64,000 nt of DNA from a virus. This document shows, piece by piece, positions 35,294 to 42,261 of this stretch. Where the stretch lies: the IMG/VR virus record IMGVR_UViG_3300034101_005796, positions 1-64,000 of that record; one strand, written 5' to 3'. Position 1 is the stretch's first letter, and each line of letters begins with the position of its first letter. The position numbers and the translations under genes are program-made. Below the pieces are notes generated by a model. It searched no databases, was not told the DNA's origin, and saw only the letters and a program-made list of their open reading frames with translations.

Positions 35294-36283
35294 ATGGTAA
35301 CAGAGCAAACGACAACGAAACGCGCCGCTAATGGCGCCCGCGCCGGACGTAAATCCGGCAACGCATGGGAATTGATCACGCGCGAATCCGCGCGCGACCG
35401 CGCCGCATTTATTCGCGGCGCCATGCGGAAAGTGAAACTCAACAACGCCCCGCGCGCCGCGCGCGATTTCACGCACGGCGGAGCCGTGCCGCATCTTATT
35501 GGCTTGGATGACATAGCCGGAAAGGTCGCGCATCGCGCGACAACGCGCGCGGAGGCGAACCGCATCACGCTTCCTTTCGCGGAGGCGAAAGAGGAAGCGC
35601 GCGGCGCGGCGGCGGAAATCGTCGCGGCGCTTTGCGCGCCGGAAGGTGACGAAAAGGTCACGGAGGCGGCGCGCGAAACGCTCGCGCGCTTCAAAGTCTC
35701 GCCGGATGCCGCGCCGCATGGCGCCGCATTTCTTGGGGCGGCGCGCGCGGTGGATCGCATGGGGCGGAAGATGTCGCATGGCGACACGTTGCCGGAAGAC
35801 TACGCGCATGGCGCGGAATCCCGCGACGACCTGCCGGAAGCGGCGCGCGCTTTCGCGCTTCGCGGCGCCTATGACAAGGCGCGCGCGCTCGTGCGGCGCG
35901 CGTTTCTCGTGCATGGCTGCCACGTTCGCACGATTCAAGAGACGCGCAAAGGGCGCGCGATAGGCGGCGCGCTTCGTAAAGAGCGCGCGGCACTCCGCCG
36001 CGATTTGCGCTTTGTCCGCCGCGCCTTTGCCTATAAGCGCGCGGTGATCACCTCCGGCGCGCCCTCTGGTCGCATCGCGTTCACGCTTCGCATCGCCTCT
36101 GGCGTCTCGCCGGAAGGGAGCGGCGCGAAGGTTCGCGGCGATTGGAGCCTCCGCGACAAGGGCGGAAAGGGCGCGCCGCGCCGCGCGCGCGCCGCTTGGG
36201 CGAATATGCTCCGCGACTACCGAGCCACGGCGGCACGCTTGAATCTGCCCGAATTGGTCGCGGCGGATTTGCTCCGCGCCTAA
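35294..36283 (+). CDS. Hypothetical protein in GCGC-rich island
   Basis: 329 residues from ATG 35294. Ala and Arg are written almost only as GCG and CGC, unlike neighbours that favour GCC, so the gene is packed with GCGC/CGCG. The frame ends eight bases before a strong plus-strand terminator, which supports this strand over the open minus frames. The protein is basic and helical with no recognised domain (C-terminus NMLRDYRATAARLNLPELVA). Codon use suggests recent acquisition or selection on the DNA itself. The repeat array forms its leader. Confidence 0.6.
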   Translation: MVTEQTTTKRAANGARAGRKSGNAWELITRESARDRAAFIRGAMRKVKLNNAPRAARDFTHGGAVPHLIGLDDIAGKVAHRATTRAEANRITLPFAEAKEEARGAAAEIVAALCAPEGDEKVTEAARETLARFKVSPDAAPHGAAFLGAARAVDRMGRKMSHGDTLPEDYAHGAESRDDLPEAARAFALRGAYDKARALVRRAFLVHGCHVRTIQETRKGRAIGGALRKERAALRRDLRFVRRAFAYKRAVITSGAPSGRIAFTLRIASGVSPEGSGAKVRGDWSLRDKGGKGAPRRARAAWANMLRDYRATAARLNLPELVAADLLRA

Positions 36284-36290
36284 CTCACAG

Positions 36291-36322
36291 AGGGCGCGCG
36301 GGATTTTCCCGCGCGCCCTTTT
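36291..36322 (+). terminator. Strong rho-independent terminator
   Basis: 13-bp perfect stem AGGGCGCGCGGGA / TCCCGCGCGCCCT with a 3-nt loop, followed by TTT on the plus strand. It closes the GCGC-island gene. Confidence 0.93.
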
Positions 36323-36560
36323 GCTTAATAATTTTCACCGTCCGAGGTTTTTTGTTTCACCGGACTGCCCTGTGGGGCCGTCCGGTGAGGCAAAAGCCGT
36401 CCGCCGGATCGTCTCCGGCGTAATGGCTCCCTTGTCTCTGTCGCGGTCTTGGTTCCCGCCTTTCCCGCGTTCTGTCCGCAACCCATGTGGGTTGCGGGGT
36501 CACGCGACAACCGCGCCGCCCGTGCTTTTGTAAGCACGGCGCGCAATAGGAGGTAACACA
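36323..36560 (+). promoter_or_regulatory. Structured 5' leader of the next gene (four hairpins)
   Basis: No gene in this ~240-nt stretch. Hairpins: 36358-36387 (CACCGGAC / GTCCGGTG enclosing GCCC / GGGC), 36403-36419 (GCCGGA / TCCGGC), 36477-36496 (CGCAACCC-ATGT-GGGTTGCG) and 36520-36539 (CCGTGCTT-TTGT-AAGCACGG). The last is the recurrent TTGT hairpin and sits nine bases before the AGGAGG site. Confidence 0.65.
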
Positions 36561-37319
36561 ATGGCTAAAGCCACCAAGACCTCTCCGACCGCCGTTCTGC
36601 AGGCTTCGGAGATTCAATCCATGCAGCAGGAGCAGCGCGTCGAACTCTTTGTCCAACGTGACAACATCGTCCGCCGCGCGTTCTCCGAACTCGGCAAGCT
36701 CATGACATTCATCGCCCGGCACGTTGCCAAAGGCGAGACTGTCGAACAGGTCTTGTCCGCCGCCGGAGTCCACCGCTCCACGATCAGCAACGCGAAGTTC
36801 GCCGCCGATGCTTTCGCCTTCGTCGAAGACGGAACCATCTCGGAAGCGCGCTACGACACGCTGACGTTCACCGAGTGCCGCGCCATCCGCAAGTTCCGGT
36901 CGATGGACACACTCAAGGCTGTCCTCAAGGCCAAAAACTACCGCGAGGAACTTGAGTGCGTCGCCGACAATGGCTGCACGATCGCCGAGCACAAGCAGCG
37001 CGAAGCCGACAAGGCCGCGCTGATCGACAAGGCCAACTCCGCCGAGTCGACCACCGAGACCGCGACCGCCGAGACTCCAACCGAGTCCGGCAAAACCGAG
37101 AAGTCCGGCAAGAAGGGCAAAGCCGATGTTCCCGCGAACGTCGTCAAACTGCCCGCCGCCGAAGGCATCTCCCAAGCCGACCTTGTGTCCGCCGCGATGG
37201 CGCACATCAAAGGCTTGAACGAGATCCTGCCGCGACTCCAGGATGCCACGCCCGTCATGGATGCCCTGCGCTCCATCGTCGAAGGCACCGGCTCCAAAAA
37301 GGCCAAAAAAGCTGCCTAA
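36561..37319 (+). CDS. Putative DNA-binding protein with HTH
   Basis: 252 residues from ATG 36561 with a strong AGGAGGT site. Residues ~60-110 (GETVEQVLSAAGVHRSTISN, then a recognition-helix-like AKFAADAF) look like a helix-turn-helix. A low-complexity Thr/Glu/Lys linker follows, then a C-terminal helical segment ending KKAKKAA. It stands alone between two structured non-coding stretches, so it may act on them. Family unknown. Confidence 0.6.
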   Translation: MAKATKTSPTAVLQASEIQSMQQEQRVELFVQRDNIVRRAFSELGKLMTFIARHVAKGETVEQVLSAAGVHRSTISNAKFAADAFAFVEDGTISEARYDTLTFTECRAIRKFRSMDTLKAVLKAKNYREELECVADNGCTIAEHKQREADKAALIDKANSAESTTETATAETPTESGKTEKSGKKGKADVPANVVKLPAAEGISQADLVSAAMAHIKGLNEILPRLQDATPVMDALRSIVEGTGSKKAKKAA

Positions 37320-37345
37320 CCGCGCCGTCCACTACGCCGCGACCC

Positions 37346-37390
37346 GAGGCACGGGGGGAACGCCAACCCCCGTGCCTCCCACTTTTTTTC
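37346..37390 (+). terminator. Rho-independent terminator
   Basis: Stem GAGGCACGGGGG / CCCCCGTGCCTC (12 bp, 37346-37378), then CCACTTTTTTTC. It ends the gene at 36561-37319. Confidence 0.92.
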
Positions 37391-37682
37391 ACGGCGCCGT
37401 CCGTGATTTTCCCTTTCCTCGCTGAAAAGGTGGGACGCCACCAATATCGGAAGCCTCGTCGAACAAGCGCGCGCGTGTTCGGAGGATTACCCGACGAGGA
37501 ACACACTTTTGACACGGCTCCGTCCGTGGATTTCGCCGGTAACCCCGGCCACATTTCCTGCGTTCCACCATCTACGCAGAACAAATGTGCATGGGCCGCG
37601 CCAATCGGCGCGTTTGCACAGGGCCATCCTCCGGTGGGGGAGGATGGCCCACCTCTTTTGTCACCCCCGTCAGGCATTTCCC
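37391..37682 (+). ncRNA. Candidate structured non-coding RNA region
   Basis: No convincing gene. Packed inverted repeats: GGTGG-gacg-CCACC (37429-37442); CCTCGTCG / CGACGAGG with inner GAACA / TGTTC (37454-37499); GCCGG / CCGGC (37535-37549); TGCGT / ACGCA (37559-37578); TGTGCA / TGCACA enclosing CGCGCC-aatc-GGCGCG (37586-37620); GGGCCATCCTC / GAGGATGGCCC (37621-37650). A tail ACGGC(G/T)CCGTCCGTG follows two hairpins (37391, 37514). Either one long structured RNA or several short terminator-ended RNAs. Confidence 0.5.
37621..37660 (+). terminator. Terminator-like hairpin
   Basis: GGGCCATCCTC-ccggtggg-GAGGATGGCCC (11 bp), then ACCTCTTTTGTC. The T-tract is short. It ends the hairpin string before the TTGT leader. 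Confidence 0.65.
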
Positions 37683-37683
37683 C

Positions 37684-37749
37684 GACTTTTGTAAGTCCGT
37701 TTGTTCTCGCGGGCTTATCTCCACGTAGAGAACGCAACCATCCAACACT
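37684..37749 (+). promoter_or_regulatory. TTGT-hairpin leader, copy A
   Basis: GACTT-TTGT-AAGTC (37684-37697), then GTTCTC / GAGAAC (37703-37708 with 37728-37733). The loop of the second hairpin contains GGGCTTAT, able to pair with GTAAGTCC of the first. The same layout with changed stem bases occurs at 39872-39925. No Shine-Dalgarno sequence precedes the ATG. Confidence 0.65.
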
Positions 37750-37950
37750 ATGAGCAAACACTCGTTCCTCACTTCGTCACTCACTCCCCAAGTGCTTGTC
37801 GAAGGCCAGCCCGTGTCGGCCAAAGCCATGCAGTATTCCACGGGTTCCGTCGGCTACAACCTCAACGGCAAAATCACTCTGCCCAACGGCATCCGCCTCC
37901 AAGTCTCCGGCAATGCCGTCGTTATCGGCAGCAAGGAGTGGTCGGCCTGA
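37750..37950 (+). CDS. Small hypothetical protein
   Basis: 66 residues. Beta-type sequence with a hydrophobic core (GYNLNGKITLPNGIRLQVSG). The start is fixed by the leader layout shared with the gene at 39940; neither has a ribosome-binding site. It has its own terminator. Function unknown. Confidence 0.65.
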   Translation: MSKHSFLTSSLTPQVLVEGQPVSAKAMQYSTGSVGYNLNGKITLPNGIRLQVSGNAVVIGSKEWSA

Positions 37951-37956
37951 TCTTGC

Positions 37957-38015
37957 GGGACGGGGCGGCGCGCTGAAGCGCGAATAATACCAACGCCCCG
38001 TCCCCTCCTCTTTTT
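37957..38015 (+). terminator. Two-tier terminator
   Basis: Outer stem GGGACGGGGCG / CGCCCCGTCCC (37957-37967 with 37994-38004) encloses a small GCGC-TGAA-GCGC hairpin and is followed by CTCCTCTTTTT. The next small gene starts on the very next base. Confidence 0.88.
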
Positions 38016-38117
38016 ATGAAACCCATCCGTATCGTCCTGCACGTGGCCGTCTTGCTAATCAAGCCGAGCACGTGGAAATTCCAGCTCGCGGGCATTTACC
38101 GCGAGTTTCACCCGTGA
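38016..38117 (+). CDS. Possible 33-residue peptide
   Basis: ATG 38016 directly after the terminator T-run, to TGA 38117, which overlaps the next GTG start (GTGA). Hydrophobic-basic start MKPIRIVLHVAVLLIK. It is the first member of a chain of tiny overlapping genes; the overlap supports it, the lack of a ribosome-binding site does not. Confidence 0.4.
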   Translation: MKPIRIVLHVAVLLIKPSTWKFQLAGIYREFHP

Positions 38118-38287
38118 CGGCCATACCCGTCCGGATTCCCTCACCCTCGGTCTTCACGCTTCGCCGCGTGTTGAACGAGCGGATCTGCCACCTTTGGCCC
38201 GTGCGCCATAGCCGCGACCGCAACAAGCGCGACTATGCCCGGGAAACCATCCGCCAGTTTGTCGGAATCATCCGCCAACTGTCCTGA
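38114..38287 (+). CDS. Small basic hypothetical protein
   Basis: 57 residues from GTG 38114 (GTGA overlap). Arg-rich, ending YARETIRQFVGIIRQL. A longer frame upstream would run into the terminator and is rejected. Unknown function. Confidence 0.45.
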   Translation: MTAIPVRIPSPSVFTLRRVLNERICHLWPVRHSRDRNKRDYARETIRQFVGIIRQLS

Positions 38288-38322
38288 TTCATCCGCCAAC
38301 AACCCAAAATCACCCGCTAACT

Positions 38323-38460
38323 ATGAAATTCCGTCCCTACAACCTCGCCCGTCTCGTCACCGCCAAAGCCCTGCGCCCCCTGCCCAAGTCCGAGCGCAAG
38401 CGCCGTCCCTACCGCCCCCTCACGTGGCAACCCTTCCGTATCCTGCTCGTAGGTATATGA
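38323..38460 (+). CDS. Small basic hypothetical protein
   Basis: 45 residues, ATG 38323 to TGA 38460, overlapping the next start as ATGA. Highly basic (KSERKRRPYRP). Unknown function; the overlap is the main support. Confidence 0.5.
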   Translation: MKFRPYNLARLVTAKALRPLPKSERKRRPYRPLTWQPFRILLVGI

Positions 38461-38690
38461 AATACGAATTCTGCAGCACCGCCATCGGCTACTGGACGCG
38501 CACGCGCACCATCGAAGCCGAATCGCTCGATGAAGCGCGCCGCAAACTCGACCATGATGATGAGACAGTCGAATACGAAGACGACTTGGAATCAGCCGAA
38601 TGCACCAGCGAGCAACTGACCGCCATCTGTGCCGATGGAAAAACGCACTTCATCGGACACGAGGGCAACGTAGTCGCCACCATTCCATGA
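38457..38690 (+). CDS. Small acidic hypothetical protein
   Basis: 77 residues. An N-terminal half like the common 'feature length' phage proteins (EFCSTAIGYWTRTRTIEAES, then LDEARRKL), then an acidic stretch (DHDDETVEYEDDLESAE). Coupled by ATGA at both ends. Unknown function, possibly an inhibitor of a host protein. Confidence 0.65.
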   Translation: MKYEFCSTAIGYWTRTRTIEAESLDEARRKLDHDDETVEYEDDLESAECTSEQLTAICADGKTHFIGHEGNVVATIP

Positions 38691-38866
38691 AACGCGTTCT
38701 GCCCCCCGCGCCTTTCGTGCGCAACAGCCACGGCGACAATCTCTGGCCTGCCGAAGTCTATATGCGCCTCTGGGCGCCACCGGAGCCGCGGCGCCTCAAC
38801 GCCTTCCAGCGTTGGCTCCGGCGCCGCCGCATCAGCCGTCTGAGATTTCAAATTTCAAATCCATGA
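38687..38866 (+). CDS. Small basic hypothetical protein
   Basis: 59 residues, ATGA overlaps on both sides. Arg-rich C-terminus (FQRWLRRRRISRLRFQISN). Unknown function. Confidence 0.55.
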   Translation: MKRVLPPAPFVRNSHGDNLWPAEVYMRLWAPPEPRRLNAFQRWLRRRRISRLRFQISNP

Positions 38867-39219
38867 CAACATTCACCGACATCGAAGTAGTCAAAGACAA
38901 CATTCGGCTCGTGTGGGAACACATCGGCGAAGGGTGGAACGGCGACTACAATGCCGAAGATCCCAATGACAAGCCTCTCCTGCGCTTCTCAATCGACTGG
39001 CGCAACAACGGCGATTGGGAAGGACTCGATGATGCTTCTTACTGCACGGGGCTACCCACCGACACCAGTCCCACCACGCTGCGCGAGTATGCCGATAGCA
39101 TCATAGCCAGCTTGAGCAGCACCAAAGAACAACCAACCGGACACAAACGCACCTTGGAGCGTTGGTCTTGGGTTGGGATTGAGGATGCCAACCTCCCCCA
39201 AGCCACCAACAACTCATGA
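38863..39219 (+). CDS. Hypothetical protein
   Basis: 118 residues, ATGA overlaps on both sides. A conserved-looking centre EGWNGDYNAEDPNDKPLLRF suggests a compact acidic fold. No catalytic motif. Unknown function. Confidence 0.68.
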   Translation: MTTFTDIEVVKDNIRLVWEHIGEGWNGDYNAEDPNDKPLLRFSIDWRNNGDWEGLDDASYCTGLPTDTSPTTLREYADSIIASLSSTKEQPTGHKRTLERWSWVGIEDANLPQATNNS

Positions 39220-39467
39220 CCTGCCCTTCCTGCGCTCGCCGCATGGAGCAAGGCCGCGCCGACCTCGGCTTGGCCCTGTGCCTCTCCTGCGCCCAAACCC
39301 GCCCCGTCACCCGCTATCGCGGCGCCATGATCTACGGACACAAGACTGCCGGTGCCGTCTGCCTCATGTCGCCTGACGAATTTTCCCGCTACAAAAAACT
39401 CACCAACCGAAAAGGACAATCCAGCGTCCTGCGCAACGTGCTGGTCGCCGCCGGACGCGCCTTATGA
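39216..39467 (+). CDS. Zinc-ribbon protein
   Basis: 83 residues. CPSCARRM and CLSCAQTR, ~20 residues apart, form a four-cysteine zinc ribbon at the N-terminus. The C-terminal half is basic (YKKLTNRKGQSSVLRN). Probably binds nucleic acid or a polymerase. ATGA overlap upstream. Confidence 0.68.
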   Translation: MTCPSCARRMEQGRADLGLALCLSCAQTRPVTRYRGAMIYGHKTAGAVCLMSPDEFSRYKKLTNRKGQSSVLRNVLVAAGRAL

Positions 39468-39471
39468 ATTT

Positions 39472-39630
39472 ATGGAAAACGCAACCCAAAAGCTATTGAG
39501 CGAGCTATACGCTGCCCTCTCCGTGATCGTCTTGACCAAAGGCATCCGACATTTCCTTCAGGAACACGATCCCAAAGCGTGGCAGCAGTGCAACAAGGCG
39601 CGCAACGCCTACTTGACCCGCCACCAATGA
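39472..39630 (+). CDS. Small helical hypothetical protein
   Basis: 52 residues from ATG 39472; ends overlapping the next start as ATGA. All helical (LLSELYAALSVIVLTKGIRH). Unknown function. Confidence 0.58.
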   Translation: MENATQKLLSELYAALSVIVLTKGIRHFLQEHDPKAWQQCNKARNAYLTRHQ

Positions 39631-39848
39631 AAGTCACCCGCGCCATCCGCGACAGCCTGCTCGCCATCGTGGACGATCAGCCGATCTCCCTCAGAGCGCC
39701 GTCCCGCTTTTTCACCATCAAGCGCCTGCAATTCGCCTTGGACTACCAAGGTTATTACGCCGGTTGCCGCTACCGCTATTACCCCGACCTCTTGCCCTCC
39801 GGCCAATTCCGTGGCTGGCGCCTCCAAGAACGGGTTTTCGGTAAGTAG
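39627..39848 (+). CDS. Small hypothetical protein
   Basis: 73 residues, ATGA overlap upstream. Tyr/Arg-rich second half (YQGYYAGCRYRYYPDLLPSG). Last gene before a TTGT leader. Unknown function. Confidence 0.6.
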   Translation: MKVTRAIRDSLLAIVDDQPISLRAPSRFFTIKRLQFALDYQGYYAGCRYRYYPDLLPSGQFRGWRLQERVFGK

Positions 39849-39871
39849 TCACCCGCTCCAGATCCAGCCCC

Positions 39872-39939
39872 GACTTTTGTAAGTCCGCTCGCGTTCGCGG
39901 CTTACCCCGTTGTTTTCCGAACGCGCTTTCCACAAACAC
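39872..39939 (+). promoter_or_regulatory. TTGT-hairpin leader, copy B
   Basis: GACTT-TTGT-AAGTC (39872-39885), then an 8-bp hairpin CGCGTTCG / CGAACGCG (39890-39897 with 39918-39925) whose loop has GGCTTAC, complementary to GTAAG.CC of the first hairpin. It lines up with copy A base for base apart from compensated stem changes. No Shine-Dalgarno before ATG 39940. Confidence 0.65.
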
Positions 39940-40815
39940 ATGATCGACACCATCGCCTCAAAGGTGCTCGTCGTTAAGCCGACCATTTCCATGGTGGGCA
40001 AATCCGTAACTGACGAGAATATCACCACCGAAGTGCAGTCCGAGCACAGCATCGGACGCGACGGCGGCGCTTGGGTAAAGAAGCTCTACCCGTCCAAAGA
40101 CGGCAAGCCTTCGCCCCTCGCCGCCATCCAAAGTATCGTCACCCAAGCCCGCAAGTTCCACGGGATGCAGACATTGCGCTCCTCCTTCGGCGACTTGCTG
40201 CCCTCCGTGGCCTACTCCGACTACAACGCCCGCATGGAGGACTACCGCCGCAAGTTCGACGACGAAGCCGACTACTTTGCCGTCCGCTTCCCGCAGATCC
40301 TCGCCGAGTGCGCCGAAGTGCTCAACGGCACCTTCGACCGCGCCAACTACCCAAGCGAACACAACGTCCGCTCACGCTTCAGCTTCTCCTTGGCCACCGC
40401 GCCGCTGCCCCGCAGCTCGGACATGCTGGTGAAATACCTCGGCCAAGAGCAAACCGCCGCCGTCCAGGCTAACCTCGCCCGTCAGGTTGAGATCGCCGCC
40501 CAAAACGGCGTCAAACAGGCCATGGAACGCGTGCTTACACAGGTCGCCCACATCACCGATGTCCTGACTCGTCCCAGCACGAAAATCTACGACAGCCTCA
40601 TCGAAAACCTCGCGGAACTGCTCAAGCTCGTTCCGGCCTTTAACCTGACCAACGACCCGACCCTTGCCAGCCTCGTCCATCGCTGCCAATCCGACTTGCT
40701 CGTTGCCCCCGACATCCTCCGCGAAAGCGCCGTCAACCGCAATATCATCGCCAACAAAGGCAAAATCATCGCCGACACCTTCGGCGGTCTTGGCAACCGC
40801 AAGCTCGCGGCATGA
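39940..40815 (+). CDS. DUF3150-like hypothetical protein
   Basis: 291 residues from ATG 39940; a TTG start at 39910 would cut into the leader stem and is not chosen. Helical protein of roughly the length of DUF3150 proteins, which often sit near AAA ATPase genes in phages. Here the Ycf35/Ycf46 module follows directly. The C-terminal part (NRNIIANKGKIIADTFGGLG) is conserved-looking. Assignment by layout, not by a decisive motif. Confidence 0.6.
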   Translation: MIDTIASKVLVVKPTISMVGKSVTDENITTEVQSEHSIGRDGGAWVKKLYPSKDGKPSPLAAIQSIVTQARKFHGMQTLRSSFGDLLPSVAYSDYNARMEDYRRKFDDEADYFAVRFPQILAECAEVLNGTFDRANYPSEHNVRSRFSFSLATAPLPRSSDMLVKYLGQEQTAAVQANLARQVEIAAQNGVKQAMERVLTQVAHITDVLTRPSTKIYDSLIENLAELLKLVPAFNLTNDPTLASLVHRCQSDLLVAPDILRESAVNRNIIANKGKIIADTFGGLGNRKLAA

Positions 40816-41006
40816 ATTGCATCATCCGGCGACTTCTGCAGGAAGCCGACCTTCTTCTCACTGACGGCGACTCGCTGGAAAGCCTCGCCGTTCAGTGGGG
40901 CGAAGACGATTCCACCTACCTCTGGGCCTCGCAAGTGCGCGCCCTTCTTCACCAAACCTCTTATGTCACACGTAGCCAAAATCCAACTTCAGATCACCGA
41001 CCTTGA
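40812..41006 (+). CDS. Small acidic hypothetical protein
   Basis: 64 residues, ATGA overlap with the upstream stop; overlaps the next gene by 44 bases. LLQEADLLLTDGDSLESLAV suggests a helical acidic protein. Unknown function. Confidence 0.5.
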   Translation: MNCIIRRLLQEADLLLTDGDSLESLAVQWGEDDSTYLWASQVRALLHQTSYVTRSQNPTSDHRP

Positions 41007-41400
41007 CGCCCTCGGCGCGGCCTGCCGCGAACTCGGCCTCACCCTCGTCCGTGACCAGAAATCCTACAACTGGTTCGGCACCCATGTCGGCGACTATCCG
41101 TTGCCGCAAGGTTTCACCCAGCACGACCTCGGCCATTGCCAACACGCCATCAAAGTCCCCGGCACCACTTGGGAAATCGGCGTGGCCCGTGCCCGTGGTC
41201 ACAACCACTACACCCTGCTCTTCGACTTCTACGGCGCCCAAGGCCGACCGATCAGCAACGCCATCGGCGGCAACGAAGGAACCAAACTCAAACGGGCCTA
41301 CGCCACCCAAGCCGCCATCCAACAGGCCAAGAAGCAAGGCTGGACCTACACCCGCCGCGACCTCAACGGCAAAACCAAACTCACCATCAATGTCCCATAG
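40963..41400 (+). CDS. DUF1257 (Ycf35-like) protein
   Basis: 145 residues. The DUF1257/Ycf35 pattern is clear: MSHVAKIQLQITDLDALGAA at the start, a GLTLVRDQKSYNWFG strand pair, DLGHCQHAIKVPG, then LLFDFYGAQG. Ycf35 homologues occur in cyanobacteria, plastids and phages; the biochemical role is unknown. It forms a cluster with DUF2997 and a Ycf46-type ATPase, as in many genomes. Confidence 0.88.
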   Translation: MSHVAKIQLQITDLDALGAACRELGLTLVRDQKSYNWFGTHVGDYPLPQGFTQHDLGHCQHAIKVPGTTWEIGVARARGHNHYTLLFDFYGAQGRPISNAIGGNEGTKLKRAYATQAAIQQAKKQGWTYTRRDLNGKTKLTINVP

Positions 41401-41707
41401 CGATCAAGCCATCACCAACCGCGAAGTTGCCAATGTTTTTCTCAAACATGAGGCCGAATACGACCGCGCGGATGTGACCCTGCCCGAACAACTCGTCCGC
41501 GACATTGCCGACGACCTGCTCGCCCTTCACGACCTGATCAAAGTCTACAACGCAGTCTATATGCTCGACGAAAAGCCGTTCGCCTTTCTGCCGCACCACG
41601 AAGCCAACCAAATCCAATACTTCATGCGGCGGTTCCGGAACTCCGGCGGCTGGAAACTCATCTCTCCATCCATCTATCCGTGGCGGCAAACCGCGCAACT
41701 CCCATGA
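41390..41707 (+). CDS. Hypothetical protein in Ycf35/Ycf46 cluster
   Basis: 105 residues from ATG 41390, overlapping the DUF1257 gene by 11 bases; ends overlapping the DUF2997 start. Acidic helical N-half (VTLPEQLVRDIADDLLALHD), aromatic C-half. Unknown function; its place suggests it belongs to the module. Confidence 0.6.
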   Translation: MSHSDQAITNREVANVFLKHEAEYDRADVTLPEQLVRDIADDLLALHDLIKVYNAVYMLDEKPFAFLPHHEANQIQYFMRRFRNSGGWKLISPSIYPWRQTAQLP

Positions 41708-41886
41708 AAACCATCGAAATCACCATCGACGAATCCGGCAAAACCACTGTCGAAGCCCAAGGCTTCACCGGATCCTCCTGCACCGATGCCACCAAAGCCA
41801 TCGAGCAAGCCCTCGGCGCCGTCTCCCATGACACCAAAAAACCCGAATACTACCAGCAAGCGCGCACCGCGCAAACAATCGGCTAA
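41704..41886 (+). CDS. DUF2997 protein
   Basis: 60 residues. MKTIEITIDESGKTTVEAQG, then FTGSSCTDATKAIEQALG, is the DUF2997 pattern. The family nearly always neighbours DUF1257; the single Cys in GSSC may matter. Role unknown; presumed partner of the DUF1257 and ATPase proteins. ATGA-coupled. Confidence 0.85.
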   Translation: MKTIEITIDESGKTTVEAQGFTGSSCTDATKAIEQALGAVSHDTKKPEYYQQARTAQTIG

Positions 41887-42031
41887 ACTTCAAGCCGAAG
41901 CCTTGGCCGCACAAGTCTATATGTGGTGTCACGCCGACGTTGTTAATGAGGACGGCCATCCCACTCAAGAAATGCTCGATCATCGCGTTTCCGCCGCGCA
42001 CCGCCTCTGTCTCTACATTGCTCAACTATGA
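41828..42031 (+). CDS. Small hypothetical protein overlapping DUF2997
   Basis: 67 residues from ATG 41828, overlapping the 3' end of DUF2997 by 59 bases in another frame. Basic start (NTTSKRAPRKQSAKLQ), then a helical part with VYMWCHADVV. Ends ATGA with the next gene. Unknown function. Confidence 0.55.
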   Translation: MTPKNPNTTSKRAPRKQSAKLQAEALAAQVYMWCHADVVNEDGHPTQEMLDHRVSAAHRLCLYIAQL

Positions 42032-42261
42032 CCCTCACCATCACCACCGAAGGGGACATCGTAACTCTCTACGATGACCGCTTACATAAGTTGAATCTCG
42101 GGCGCATGACCATGCGCCGCGCTTCCCACGTGGAATTCAACGCCGCCTCGCAACAGTGGGAAGTCTCCCTGCCCGACCATACGGGCGAAGCCCTCTTCAC
42201 CCACCCCGACCGCGCCACCTGCCTTGCATGGGAACGGGAGTATTTCACCGAACGACTATGA
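42028..42261 (+). CDS. Small hypothetical protein
   Basis: 77 residues, ATGA overlaps on both sides. Beta-rich (SHVEFNAASQQWEVSLPD). Unknown function. Confidence 0.6.
   Translation: MTLTITTEGDIVTLYDDRLHKLNLGRMTMRRASHVEFNAASQQWEVSLPDHTGEALFTHPDRATCLAWEREYFTERL

Noticed and set aside
35159-35938. Long open frames on the minus strand across the GCGC island (up to ~260 codons)
   Set aside because: GCGC-rich DNA lacks stops on both strands. The frames run through the tandem repeats, and the plus-strand gene has a matching terminator right after its stop.
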